A DNA stretch of 64,000 nt. It comes from Flavobacteriales bacterium (lineage in GTDB: Bacteria; Bacteroidota; Bacteroidia; Flavobacteriales_F; PHOS-HE28). Location of the stretch: positions 379,867 to 443,866 of the forward strand of contig JAHBUK010000002.1 of NCBI GenBank assembly GCA_019638115.1, written 5' to 3'. A model generated the notes under the pieces. The model saw nothing but the letters and a program-made list of their open reading frames with translations, ran no database searches and was not told the origin of the DNA. Each line of letters starts with the position of its first letter. Position 1 is the first letter of the stretch. Positions 35,497-45,500 of this stretch are shown here, piece by piece. A program made the translations under genes and the position numbers.

Positions 35497-37365
35497 ATGA
35501 TCGATCCATCGTACGGCCGCCTTTTATTTCTGCTGATAGCCTCGTTCTCCGTATCCGCAGTGGAAGCTCAATGTGATCGCTGGCAACAGCGTGTCCGGTA
35601 TACCATGGACGTTGCGCTTGACGTGAAAGAACACCGGTACAATGGCAACGGGACTTTGACGTACATGAACAACAGCCCGGATACCCTGCGTGAGTTGTTC
35701 TTCCATTTGTACTTCAATGCCTTTCGGCCGGGAAGCGAGATGGATGTAAGGTCGCGGACGATAGAAGATCCGGATAGCAGGGTGGGGGCGAGAATAGCGG
35801 AACTGAAGTCCACCGAGGTGGGCGAGCTGGTGGTGGCCCGCATGAGCCAGCAGGGTAAGCCGGTCGTTCTGGAGCACCTTGGTACCGTACTGCGTGCCAC
35901 GCTTCCGCAAGCCTTGTTGCCGGGCAAGAGCACTACGCTCAATTATGAATTCACTGGCCAGGTACCCGTGCAGATACGCCGCAGTGGGCGCAACAGCAGC
36001 GAGGGTGTTGCGTACAGCATGACGCAGTGGTACCCCAAGTTGGCGCACTACGACCAACGTGGCTGGCATGCGTACCCGTATGTGGGACGTGAGTTCCATG
36101 GGGTGTGGGGCGATTTCGATGTGAAGCTGACCATGGATAGTGCCTACACCATTGCAGCCACCGGAGTGCTCCAGAATCCCGAACAGATCGGCCACGGCTA
36201 CCCTGCGAAGAAGGCCTTGAAACGCCCTGCGGGAGATAAGCTCACTTGGCGCTTCATGGCCAAGGACGTGCATGACTTTGCTTGGGCCGCCGATCCGGAC
36301 TACGTCCATTTCATCGAAACAGTGCCCAACGGGCCCACGCTACACTTCTTCCACAAGAACGACCCCGAACTCGCTGCCGTTTGGAAGGACCTGCCCGGCC
36401 ACATGGTGAAAGCGCTCCGGTACATGAATGAGCATTTCGGCACTTACCCTTGGCCGCAGTACAGCTTTGTGCAAGGTGGCGATGGTGGCATGGAGTACCC
36501 GATGCTCACGCTCATTACCGGTAAGCGTCGGATAGGAAGCCTGGTGGGTGTGAGCGTACACGAGTTCGTACACAGCTGGTACCACGGCATGCTCGCCAGC
36601 AACGAGGGGCGCTTTCCATGGATGGATGAAGGGATGACCCAGTACGCCAGCAGCAAGGTGATGCAGCACCTATTTCCCCGGAGCGAGGCGCCACACGCCA
36701 GTGCATATCGAGGCTACGAGGCGCTGGTGGCAAGTGGCAAGCACGAGCCGCCCATCATCCATGCGGACCACTTCGCCACGAATATGGCCTACGGTGTGAC
36801 GGCCTACAACTTCGGGGAGCTGTTCGTACACCAACTGGGTGCGGTGATCGGGGAGGAGAACCTGGCCGCCGGCATGTTGCGCTATACCAAAGCCTGTGGT
36901 TTCAAGCATCCGGAGCCCATCGACTTCGAGCGCGTTATGGAGAAGCAGAGCGGGCTGGAGCTCGATTGGTACTTCGATCAATGGATCAACACCACCCGCA
37001 CGCTTGACTACGGTATCAGAAGCATCATGGAAGTGGATGGCGAACTGCGCATCACCCTGGAGCGGAAAGGGGAAATGCTGATGCCAGTGGACGTGGTGGT
37101 CGAAAAGCACGACGGGAGTAACGTTGCTTACCACATACCACTAACACTCATGCTCGGCGCCAAGCCCGCAGGTGGGGAGTCCTGGTCATTCACCGCATTG
37201 CCTGCTTGGCAATGGACGGATGCGACTTACACTTTTGCGGTGCCTGGCCGTATCGGCCAAGTGTCTGCCGTTACGATCGACCCGCTGGACCGCACCGCGG
37301 ACATCGACCGCAGCAATGATCGGGTGGTGTTTCCCGCAGGGGCGGGTGGCTTCGTGAAGCCATAA
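35497..37365 (+). CDS. Secreted M1-family metallopeptidase
   Basis: A 622-residue exported aminopeptidase. Signal peptide ends near SVSAVEAQ. The N-terminal beta domain includes YNGNGTLTYMNNSPDTLRELFFHLYFNAF; the exopeptidase motif region is GGDGGMEYP (the GAMEN equivalent), and zinc binding is VSVHEFVHSWYHG with the downstream glutamate in FPWMDEGMTQY. The C-terminal helical and beta parts follow; there is no T9SS sorting domain. It probably trims peptides in the periplasm. Confidence 0.92.
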   Translation: MIDPSYGRLLFLLIASFSVSAVEAQCDRWQQRVRYTMDVALDVKEHRYNGNGTLTYMNNSPDTLRELFFHLYFNAFRPGSEMDVRSRTIEDPDSRVGARIAELKSTEVGELVVARMSQQGKPVVLEHLGTVLRATLPQALLPGKSTTLNYEFTGQVPVQIRRSGRNSSEGVAYSMTQWYPKLAHYDQRGWHAYPYVGREFHGVWGDFDVKLTMDSAYTIAATGVLQNPEQIGHGYPAKKALKRPAGDKLTWRFMAKDVHDFAWAADPDYVHFIETVPNGPTLHFFHKNDPELAAVWKDLPGHMVKALRYMNEHFGTYPWPQYSFVQGGDGGMEYPMLTLITGKRRIGSLVGVSVHEFVHSWYHGMLASNEGRFPWMDEGMTQYASSKVMQHLFPRSEAPHASAYRGYEALVASGKHEPPIIHADHFATNMAYGVTAYNFGELFVHQLGAVIGEENLAAGMLRYTKACGFKHPEPIDFERVMEKQSGLELDWYFDQWINTTRTLDYGIRSIMEVDGELRITLERKGEMLMPVDVVVEKHDGSNVAYHIPLTLMLGAKPAGGESWSFTALPAWQWTDATYTFAVPGRIGQVSAVTIDPLDRTADIDRSNDRVVFPAGAGGFVKP

Positions 37366-37370
37366 CGACA

Positions 37371-37405
37371 ACGCCCCGAACACTTCTGGACAGTGTGCGG
37401 GGCGT
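37371..37405. terminator. Shared terminator between convergent genes
   Basis: Arms ACGCCCCG (37371-37378) and CGGGGCGT (37398-37405), with an inner ACACT/AGTGT pairing. It sits between the stops of the M1 peptidase and the EF-G2 gene and can serve both. Confidence 0.8.
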
Positions 37406-37425
37406 AGTACCGAGTCGGGGGCTAT

Positions 37426-39555
37426 CTATATGGTCACGCCTTCCTCCTTGTGCTCCATTACCAGCCTGTGCTGCAATTCAGAAGGTACCTGTTGGTATGT
37501 GTGGAACCGTGCAGTGAAGGTGCCGCGCCCTTGGGTGAGGCTGCGCAGCGTAGTGCTGTAACGGTCCAGTTCGGATAGCGGTGTGTAGGTCTTGATCACT
37601 TGCGAACGACCATCGCTAACCATGCCCATTACCATACTTCGGCGCCCCTGCAGGTCGGTCATAACATCTCCCATGAGCTCGGTGGGTACGCGTACCTCCA
37701 ACTCGTGGATGGGTTCCATGAGCTGCGGGTCGGCGTTCTCGAAGGCTTCCTTGAAGGCCATCATGCCGGCGATCTTGAAGCTGATGTCGTTGCTGTCAAC
37801 CGGGTGCATCTTGCCATCGTACACCATCACGCGGATGTCGCGCGCAGGAGATCCAGTGAGCGGGCCACGCTCCATCTTCTCCATGATGCCCTTGAGGATG
37901 CTGGGCATGAACTTGTTGTCTATGACGCCACCCACGATGCAGTTGTAGAACACCAGCTTACCACCGGTCACCAGATCGTGTTCTTCCTTGCCGCGCAAGG
38001 GCATGCCTTCCGGCTCGGGAATGCCTTCGTACCACGGCTCGATCTTCAGGTGCACCTCGGCGAACTGCCCGGCGCCGCCGGTCTGCTTCTTGTGGCGATA
38101 GCTGGCCTCGGCTGGCTTCCGGATGGTCTCGCGATAGGGGATGCGCGGGCTGCCGAACACCGGCTCCACCTTGTAATGGTGCTCCAACTTCCACTTCAAC
38201 AGGTTCAGGTGCAATTCGCCTTGTGCGCCGATGAGCTGTTCGCTGGTCTCGCGGTCGTATTTCAGCACGATGGTGGGGTCCTCCTTCTGCACCTCCAGCA
38301 GCGCAGCGTGCAGCTTCTCCTCCAGCTTCTGGTCGGAGGCCTTCAAGGTCTGCCACAGGCGCGGGGCGGGGAAGTCGATGGGCCGTAGCTTCACGCTCAC
38401 GCCCGGGCTGTGCAGGGTGTGCGCCGTGGCAGTGTCCTTCAGCTTGATGGTGCCGCCGATGTCCCCTGCGGCCAACTGCTTCACGGACTTGCGCTCCCTG
38501 CCGTCCACGATGAAAAGCTGGTTGATGCGCTCGGTGGTGCCGGTGTTGTCGTTCACCAGGTCCTGGCCCTCCTTCAGTTCACCGCTCATCACCTTGAAGA
38601 GCGTTATGTGGCCTGCTCGCGGCTCGATGATGGTCTTGAAGGTGAAGAGCACTGTGGGGCCATCGGCTTTGCGCTCCAATGTGCCGCCATCGGCTAGGCG
38701 CGCGGGCGGCATCTCGATGGAGCAGGGGGCCACGTTGTCGATGAAGCCCATGAGGCGACCGCTGCCCATGTTGCGCAACGCGCTCAGGCAGAACACCGGG
38801 AAGCAGCTGCGCGCCATCATGCCTTTGCGCAGGCCGATCCGCATGTCGTCCTCGTTGAGTTCGCCGCTCTCGAAGTACTTCTCCATCAGCGCCTCGTCGT
38901 TTTCGGCGGCCTTCTCCACCAACTCCTTGTGCAGGGTCTCGGCGCGTTCCTTCTCGCTGTCGGGAATGGGCTGCTTCTCGGGCTTGCCACCATCGTCCTT
39001 GAAGACGTACATCTTCATCTTCAGGAGGTCGATGATGCGGTGGAAGCCTTCGCCCTGCTCCACGGGGTACTGCATTACGGAGACCGCGTTGCCGAAGGTC
39101 TCCTTCGCCTGGGCCACGGTGCTCTCGAAGTCCGCGTTGGGGTGGTCCAAGGCGTTCACACCGATGATCACCGGTCGATCGTATCGTTGCATGTGCTCCC
39201 AGATGAGCTCGCTGCCCACCTCCACGCCGTGGTGTGCGCCCAACAGCAGCACGCAGGTATCGGCCACGCGCAGCGCCGGGATGGTCTCGCCCACCAGGTC
39301 ATCAAGACCCGGCGTATCGATGATGTTGATCTTGTAGTTGCGCCACTCGGTATGGAGCACGTGGCTGTACACGCTGCTGCCGCGTTCGTGTTCCAGCTCG
39401 TGGTGGTCGCTCACCGTATTCTTGTCCTCGACCCGGCCGCGGCGTGTTATAAGACCCGCTTCGAAGAGCATCGTTTCGGCCAGCGTGGTCTTGCCGCTTC
39501 CGTGGGATCCCAGCAGGGCGATGTTCTTGATGTGTTTCGCATCGAAGGTGTTCAT
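37426..39555 (-). CDS. fusA2: Elongation factor G-like protein EF-G2
   Basis: A 709-residue EF-G paralogue. The G1 loop is GSHGSGKTT rather than the canonical AHIDAGKTT, G3 is DTPGLDD, and G4 is NALDH instead of NKMD, as in the FusA2 branch of Bacteroidota. ENDEALMEKYFE and the C-terminal domains IV-V (GQFAEVHLKIEPW, VRVPTELMGDVMTDLQGRRS) match. The Bacteroides EF-G2 has been described as a GTPase-independent translocation factor used in starvation; the changed loops here are consistent with that group. The ordinary fusA is not in the window. Confidence 0.9.
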   Translation of the reverse strand: MNTFDAKHIKNIALLGSHGSGKTTLAETMLFEAGLITRRGRVEDKNTVSDHHELEHERGSSVYSHVLHTEWRNYKINIIDTPGLDDLVGETIPALRVADTCVLLLGAHHGVEVGSELIWEHMQRYDRPVIIGVNALDHPNADFESTVAQAKETFGNAVSVMQYPVEQGEGFHRIIDLLKMKMYVFKDDGGKPEKQPIPDSEKERAETLHKELVEKAAENDEALMEKYFESGELNEDDMRIGLRKGMMARSCFPVFCLSALRNMGSGRLMGFIDNVAPCSIEMPPARLADGGTLERKADGPTVLFTFKTIIEPRAGHITLFKVMSGELKEGQDLVNDNTGTTERINQLFIVDGRERKSVKQLAAGDIGGTIKLKDTATAHTLHSPGVSVKLRPIDFPAPRLWQTLKASDQKLEEKLHAALLEVQKEDPTIVLKYDRETSEQLIGAQGELHLNLLKWKLEHHYKVEPVFGSPRIPYRETIRKPAEASYRHKKQTGGAGQFAEVHLKIEPWYEGIPEPEGMPLRGKEEHDLVTGGKLVFYNCIVGGVIDNKFMPSILKGIMEKMERGPLTGSPARDIRVMVYDGKMHPVDSNDISFKIAGMMAFKEAFENADPQLMEPIHELEVRVPTELMGDVMTDLQGRRSMVMGMVSDGRSQVIKTYTPLSELDRYSTTLRSLTQGRGTFTARFHTYQQVPSELQHRLVMEHKEEGVTI

Positions 39556-39777
39556 GACAGTACAGGGGTTTGGTGGGACATGAGTTCATGCCACCGTGGA
39601 GGTCCCTGTCCGACGCGGTATCGGAACACCCACACACCGTTGCGAACACGGGACGCGCGGAGGATGCGTTGAAGGTAAGTCCGTCCGGGGGGCGTTTCCA
39701 AGAACGATCGTCAATGGATCCACCTTGAATGAAGAACCCCGCTTGTGGCGGGGCTCGTCGTGCATCGTGCGTGGATC
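39556..39777. other. Spacer with a minus-strand terminator
   Basis: No gene seen. ACCCCGC (39736-39742) and GCGGGGC (39748-39754) form a hairpin with a T-rich tail in the minus direction, suitable to end the small gene that stops at 39778. Confidence 0.55.
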
Positions 39778-40005
39778 TCAATTCATCGATCCGGTGTTCC
39801 TTCCGTTCTGCAACCTGTTGAAGCGGCTCACCACCTCTTCGTAGCTCTTCGGCAGGTTCAGGTCCAACATCGGGTCGAACGCAAGATCCTTCACATCGTA
39901 TGTGTCGGCCTCGTGCCCCGCGGTCACAACTTCTTCCAGACCTTCTGCTGGCTTGGTACTCTTTGTTCCAGACATCACGGGACTTTGGCTGTGCGATTTG
40001 CTCAT
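39778..40005 (-). CDS. Small hypothetical protein
   Basis: A possible 75-residue acidic protein beginning MSKSHSQSPVMSGTKSTKPA and containing TYDVKDLAFDPMLDLNLPKSYEEVVSRFNRLQ. No known domain. Support is modest: codon use is compatible with coding, a terminator-like hairpin follows the stop, and no other gene fills the gap. No promoter element is evident. Confidence 0.45.
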   Translation of the reverse strand: MSKSHSQSPVMSGTKSTKPAEGLEEVVTAGHEADTYDVKDLAFDPMLDLNLPKSYEEVVSRFNRLQNGRNTGSMN

Positions 40006-40167
40006 CGTTGCGGTGATCGGGAATGGAACGCTTAACAAGACCAAAGCGTTCACTCAGGGGGGCAAGGTAATCATCCAGCAATGCCTTGGTAAAGCCTTGG
40101 ACATGCTTTGCCATTTGGGACCGCGTCCGATATTTGGCATAAGTTGCCATCCTAAGCCCCTCTGAAC

Positions 40168-40821
40168 ATGAGAGCGATCTTCCTCCTTTGGGTACTTTCC
40201 ACAGCTACCCTCGCCACCGCGCAATACAACAGCAAAGGCAAGTTCCATGTGGCCATTGGTGGTGCCTTGGGAGGCCATGGCACAGCGGTCGAACAGCGCT
40301 TTACGCTGTTCGGCCTGCAATGGTCGCAGGTCAAAAATGGCAGTGCTGCTACCACTTCGCTCCCTGTTGAAATTGGCTTTGGTCTGGGACAGCGCTTCAG
40401 TTTGGGACTGATACTGGAACCTGGGCGATATGTGAACGATTCAGCAAAAGCACAGGTGCGGAACAACGCACTGGCAGTAGTGGCTCTGCAACCACGTTTC
40501 TACTTGGTCAACAAAGACCGCTTTGCGTGGTCGGCCTCTTTACAGCTCGGATCCGCCGCACTGCGTATTCTGGATGAGACACCTGGGGCAAAGACCGATG
40601 AGCGCTACTCCGGACCCGCATGGGGCATGGGCTCGGGCGTGGCGTTCGGGCTGGGAGACAAAGTAGGTTTGGAGTTCCACCTGCGCTACTTGGCCACACG
40701 CATGGAATTGCGCGCCCGGGAGTTCAACAGCCTAAGTACCATGGAGGTGTACAATGCTACTCTGAGCACCAGTGGAGTTGTCGCGCAATTGTCCCTGGCC
40801 TTCCGCTTCGGCGGTAAGTGA
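40168..40821 (+). CDS. Outer membrane beta-barrel-like protein
   Basis: A 217-residue exported protein: signal peptide ends LATAQ, then alternating hydrophobic strands such as FHVAIGGALGG, VEIGFGLGQRFSLGLILEP, FAWSASLQLGSAALRI and a final strand VVAQLSLAFRFGGK ending in an aromatic near the C-terminus, as in small outer-membrane barrels of Bacteroidota. No specific function. Confidence 0.75.
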   Translation: MRAIFLLWVLSTATLATAQYNSKGKFHVAIGGALGGHGTAVEQRFTLFGLQWSQVKNGSAATTSLPVEIGFGLGQRFSLGLILEPGRYVNDSAKAQVRNNALAVVALQPRFYLVNKDRFAWSASLQLGSAALRILDETPGAKTDERYSGPAWGMGSGVAFGLGDKVGLEFHLRYLATRMELRAREFNSLSTMEVYNATLSTSGVVAQLSLAFRFGGK

Positions 40822-40967
40822 GCCGAGAGTGATCTTGATAGCTGAAGTGTAGGGTTCTTGGGCCCCCAAGTCGGGGTGGTCCGCCGGATTGTGAAGAACA
40901 TGGTGGGTGACCGCTTGGCGAGATGCGCAATAGCTCTGGCCACGCACCGTACATAAGCCGCAACCAT

Positions 40968-40975
40968 TACATTTG
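40968..40975 (+). promoter_or_regulatory. -7 element for tRNA-Thr
   Basis: TACATTTG matches TAnnTTTG and lies 53 bases before the tRNA. Confidence 0.6.
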
Positions 40976-41028
40976 CCGCCCATTGGAGCGGGTCCGTGTT
41001 CACGTGCGGCCTGCCTTCAGCGGTATTG

Positions 41029-41100
41029 GCCTCCTTAGCTCAGCGGTAGAGCAGCTCATTCGTAATGAGCAGGTCTTCGGTTCAAATCCGAAAGGAGGCT
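41029..41100 (+). tRNA. tRNA-Thr (anticodon CGT)
   Basis: Cloverleaf fits fully: acceptor GCCTCCT/AGGAGGC, D stem GCTC/GAGC, anticodon stem GCTCA/TGAGC with loop TTCGTAA (anticodon CGT at 41061-41063, reading ACG), T stem TTCGG/CCGAA. Discriminator T at 41100; the 3' CCA is not encoded. Confidence 0.97.
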
Positions 41101-41104
41101 CACA

Positions 41105-41137
41105 GAAAGGGATCACCGTGCGGTGGTCCCTTTCTTG
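41105..41137 (+). terminator. Terminator after tRNA-Thr
   Basis: Arms GAAAGGGATCACC (41105-41117) and GGTGGTCCCTTTC (41122-41134), four-base loop, then TTGG. Confidence 0.88.
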
Positions 41138-41327
41138 GTTCAAGGCGCCTGGGAGGTGGACCATCAGATGGCCAACCCCGGACCGCGGACATTAATTGTT
41201 CGGTACCACGGCTCTATGAGGCCCTTTTATAGCACGTGCTGCTTGGCGGCGGCTTCTGCGTGATGGTCCAATTATGCAAGGGGTGAAAGCACGTTGGAGA
41301 TCGAAAACGGACATATATCTCGGAGCG

Positions 41328-42479
41328 CTACTTCAGCAGTTCTGCCGCATTGCGTGCCACACGGATGCCGATCGCCACCCCCATGCCGCTGAGGCCGGCA
41401 GCTATGACCATACGTTCGCCGCGACGCTCCACCAGGGGCGACTTGCCCGTCGTGCGGAAACCCATAATTCCGCTCCAGCGTTGCGCAATGCGGTATGAGC
41501 GACCAGGTAGTATGACCTCCTGCAATACCTCTTCAAGACGGTCCTGGATCAATGATGTAAGGCCGTCCTCGGATGTTGTTTCCCCGGCCACGTCCAGATT
41601 TCTCCCTCCGCCCAACAATACTCGACGTGGGCTTCCCGGAGCATCGCCCATAAGTGCCACATCCCGGAAGTAAAAGAAGCCCTCATCCAGGTGGAACGTG
41701 CCTCGCAGGCCGAGCCCGGGAATGGGGTCCGTGACCAGAACTTGACCACGCGCTGGCCGCAGGTCCGTGCCGGATATTAGTCCCGGCGTGTATCCATTGG
41801 TGGCCAAGAGCACTCTATCCGCAGCGATCACCTCGCCAGTGGACAATGTGATAAGCACACTTTCAGGTAGTTCCTTCAGCCCCTGAACTTCAGCGCCACC
41901 ACGGAACACCACACCAGACTCTTGCGCTTTACGCAACAGGGCCATGGCCATGGCCCCACTGTCCAGCGCTCCTTCCAATTCCGTTCGGGTCAAGCAATAT
42001 CCAGGGTGAAGTCCCATTTGCTTCAAGGCGCTTTCATCCCATTGGAAAGGAGGAGCACCGAAAATGTGCGACAATGACTTGTTGAGCCCATCGAACGCTT
42101 CAGCTACCCGGGTGTACAGGGGGCTGTTCACCGGAAGCAGTTCATGCCCTCCACTGGGATCATACCCGATGTTCACGTCTCCCAGTTCCGTTCGCAATTC
42201 CAGAAGTCCCTTCCACCGTTCCTCCACGCGTACGAGCATGGCCTCCTCTCCCTCAACTGCACGGTCTGCCAGCAATTCACTTGGACTGCCGAAGCAGGCA
42301 AAACCTGCGTTACGGACCGTAGCGCCGCTGGGGAAAGCCCCTCGTTCCAGCACAAGTACATGGTGGGCGGGATGCTGGCGTTTATGGAACAACGCTGCAA
42401 AAAGTCCGGTAATGCCGGCGCCGATCACCACTACCTGTGGACGACGATGGAAATGACCGCTTTCCCAGATGCTCAGCAT
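41328..42479 (-). CDS. FAD-dependent amino-acid-oxidase-like enzyme
   Basis: A 383-residue DAO-family flavoprotein. The dinucleotide-binding motif is VVVIGAGITGLFAALFHKR near residue 15, followed by FPSGATVRNAGFACFGS, as in glycine oxidase and gamma-glutamylputrescine oxidase; the C-terminal FAD contact is AAGLSGMGVAIGIRVA. The ATG at 42479 gives the usual short lead. Substrate not predictable. Divergent from the large repeat protein gene, 69 bases away. Confidence 0.88.
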   Translation of the reverse strand: MLSIWESGHFHRRPQVVVIGAGITGLFAALFHKRQHPAHHVLVLERGAFPSGATVRNAGFACFGSPSELLADRAVEGEEAMLVRVEERWKGLLELRTELGDVNIGYDPSGGHELLPVNSPLYTRVAEAFDGLNKSLSHIFGAPPFQWDESALKQMGLHPGYCLTRTELEGALDSGAMAMALLRKAQESGVVFRGGAEVQGLKELPESVLITLSTGEVIAADRVLLATNGYTPGLISGTDLRPARGQVLVTDPIPGLGLRGTFHLDEGFFYFRDVALMGDAPGSPRRVLLGGGRNLDVAGETTSEDGLTSLIQDRLEEVLQEVILPGRSYRIAQRWSGIMGFRTTGKSPLVERRGERMVIAAGLSGMGVAIGIRVARNAAELLK

Positions 42480-42548
42480 CGCCAGGTGGATAAGTGCGCC
42501 GACCAACTTCGGGGCGTGCGCCAAAGTTGTCGTATTTTGCGGCTTCTC

Positions 42549-45500
42549 ATGGCCTCTTCGAAAGCTCTTGTCAGCACGCGCAGTGTCCTTGGTGCACACC
42601 TGTACGCTGGGCTCTTCTTCGCCTTTCTGGCGTTCCTGCTGAATTCAGCATCCTTGTCCGCACAAGACAAGGTGATGGTCTATGGTACCGTTAAGGACAT
42701 GGGCTCGGCCAAAAAGCTGGACGGCGTTGTGGTCACGGTGTTCAAGAATGGCGCGAAGCTCACTGAAGTGGTGACCAATGCCAGTGGCAAGTATGAGGTC
42801 TATTTGGATTATGGCGCCGATTTCAAGGTGATGTGTTCCAAGCCCGGTTTCGTAGGCAAGAACATCAGCATCGATACCCGGAACGTTCCCGAGGAAGAGC
42901 GCATCGGTGGGCATGGTATGAACATCGACTTCACCATGATGGTGGAGATACAAGGTGTGGACTACTCGGTACTGCAGCAGCCTTTCGGGATGGCCAATTA
43001 CGTGAAGGCCAGTGGGAATTTCGAATGGGACATGGAGTACACCTCCCGCATGCGCGACGCCCAAGCCCGCTTGTTGAAGGAGTACGAGGAGCGCAAAAAG
43101 CGGGAAGCCTCGTTGGAAGCGGATTTTGCCAAGCAGATGCAAGCCGGTGACGCCGCCATGAAGGCCGCCGACTTCAAAAAAGCCGTTGCAGCATATACGT
43201 CAGCTTTGGACCTGAAGCCCAAGGAGCCGGTGGCCACGGCCAAATTGAGCGATGCGCAGATGCGCCTCAGCGAGCAGGATGGATCCAAGAAGATGGCCGA
43301 AGAGTATGCTGCGCTGATCAAGGAAGCGGATGCGCAGTTCACCAAGAAAGAGTACGAGGGTGCCAAGACCAAGTATGAGGCAGCATTGGTGCTTCGGGAT
43401 GAGGTTCATCCCAAGAACCGCCTGCGGGAGATAGAGGCAATATTGGCCGACCTGGCCAAGAAGGCGGAAGATGAGCGGCTGGCCAAGGAGCTTCAGGAGA
43501 AATATCAAGCCGCTATTGCCGCCGCGGATGCAGCGTTCAAGGCCAATGGCTGGGATCAAGCGACGGCGAAGTACACCGAAGCCAGTGATCTGAAACCGGG
43601 GGAGAAGTACCCAAGGGACCAGCTCGCTTTGATCGTGAAGAAGAAGGAAGAAGAAGCCAAGCGAGCTGCTGACGAAGCAGCCCAGAAGGAGTTGGATGCC
43701 AAGTACCAGGCAGCCATCACTGCTGCCGATGCTGCGTTCAATTCAGGAAATTGGGACGCGGCCACCGCCAAGTACAACGAAGCCGCTGGTGTGAAACCTG
43801 CGGAGAAGTATCCAAAGGACCAGTTGGCGGCCATTGTGAAGAAGAAGGAAGAGGAGGCCAAACGTGCCGCCGATGAAGCGGCCCAGAAGGAGTTGGATGC
43901 CAAGTACCAAGCCGCCATAAGTGCTGCCGATGCGGCGTTCAACAGTGGCTCTTGGGATGCCGCAACGGCGAAGTACACGGAAGCAAGCGGCATAAAGCCT
44001 TCGGAGAAGTACCCCAAGGACCAGATGGCCGCCATCGTGAAGAAGAAGGAGGAGGAAGCCAAACGGGCCGCGGATGAAGCTGCCCAGAAGGAGTTGGATG
44101 CGAAATATCAAGCCGCCATCTCCGCTGCCGATGGAGCATTCAATAGCGGGGAATGGGATGCAGCCTCAGCGAAGTACACCGAAGCCGGTGGGTTGAAGCC
44201 TTCGGAGAAATACCCCAAAGACCAGTTGGCAGCCATCGCCAAGAAAAAGGAGGAGGAAGCCAAACGCGCTGCTGATGAGGCGGCCCAGAAAGATCTGGAT
44301 GCCAGGTACCAGTCCGCCATCAGTGCCGCTGACGCCGCGTTCAACGATGCCTCTTGGGATGTAGCAGCCGCGAAATACACTGAGGCTGGTGGATTGAAGC
44401 CCTCGGAAAAATACCCCAAGGACCAGTTGGCGACGATCGCCAAGAAAAAGGAGGAGGAGGCCAAGCGCGCTGCTGATGAGGCCGCCCAGAAAGAGTTGGA
44501 AGCCAAGTACCAAGCTGCCATCACTGCCGCTGACGCCGCCTTCAATAGTGGTTCTTGGGATGCCGCAGCTGGAAAATACACGGAAGCAAGTTCCTTGAAG
44601 CCTGCCGAGAAATACCCCAAGGACCAGTTGGCTGCGATAGCGAAGAACAAGGAGGAGGACGCCAAGCGCGCACAGGACGAAGCTGCTGCCAAGGACCTGG
44701 AGCAGCGTTACAACTCAGCGATATCCGCAGCGGATGCTGCCTTCAACGCGGACAGACTGGAGGAGGCCAAGGCGAAGTACACGGATGCTTCCGGCATAAA
44801 GCCACAAGAGTCATATCCGCGAGATCGGATCGCTGAGGTGGAGGCGCGCATGGCCCAGCGCGCCAAAGACGCCGAGGATGCCCGTAAGCGGGATGAGCTC
44901 GAAGCGCGATACAACACCTTGATCGCACGCGCCGACAAGGCGTTCGATGCATCCAACTGGTCCGCTGCATTGAATGATTACAAGGATGCTTTGGGGGTAA
45001 AGCCTGGCGAAGCGCATCCCACATCGCGTATAGCCGCCATCGAGAAGGAAATGGACGCAGCGGCCCAAGCAAAAGCCGAGGCTGACAGGCTTGCCCGTGA
45101 GAAACAGGACCTTGACAAGCGCTACGCGGATATTATCGAAGCGGCCGATCGCGCATTCAGTGGTAGCGACTACGCAACAGCCGAGCAAGGCTATCGTGAA
45201 GCCCTCGATATGAAAGCCGGTGAGCGCCATCCGCAGAGCCGATTGGATGAGATCAAACGCAAGCGCGATGAAATGGCAAAGCAAGCGGCCGATGAGCTTG
45301 CGGCCGCCCAACGGGAGGCTGAGGAACGCGCCCGAAGGGAGGCCGAAGAACGGGACGCCGCACAGCGCGCAGCAGATGAAAAGGCACGCCGTGAAGCGGA
45401 AGAGCGAGAAGCAGCGCAGCGGGCAGCCGAGGAGCGCGCACGACTCGAAGCCGAGGAGCGTGCACGTCGTGAAGCGGAAGGTGCCGTTGAAGCACAGTAT

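Noticed and set aside
38714-39555. Broken GTPase because G4 lacks the NKxD lysine
   Set aside because: The NxLD form is normal in the FusA2 branch, so it is not evidence of decay.
39302-40150. A 282-codon minus-strand frame overlapping the EF-G2 start
   Set aside because: It is out of frame with EF-G2, has no domain and low-complexity basic composition; a shadow frame.
43556-44692. Long minus-strand alanine/serine-rich frames opposite the repeat protein
   Set aside because: They are antisense readings of the 201-base repeats; the plus-strand frame has a signal peptide, domain structure and repeat periodicity in codons.
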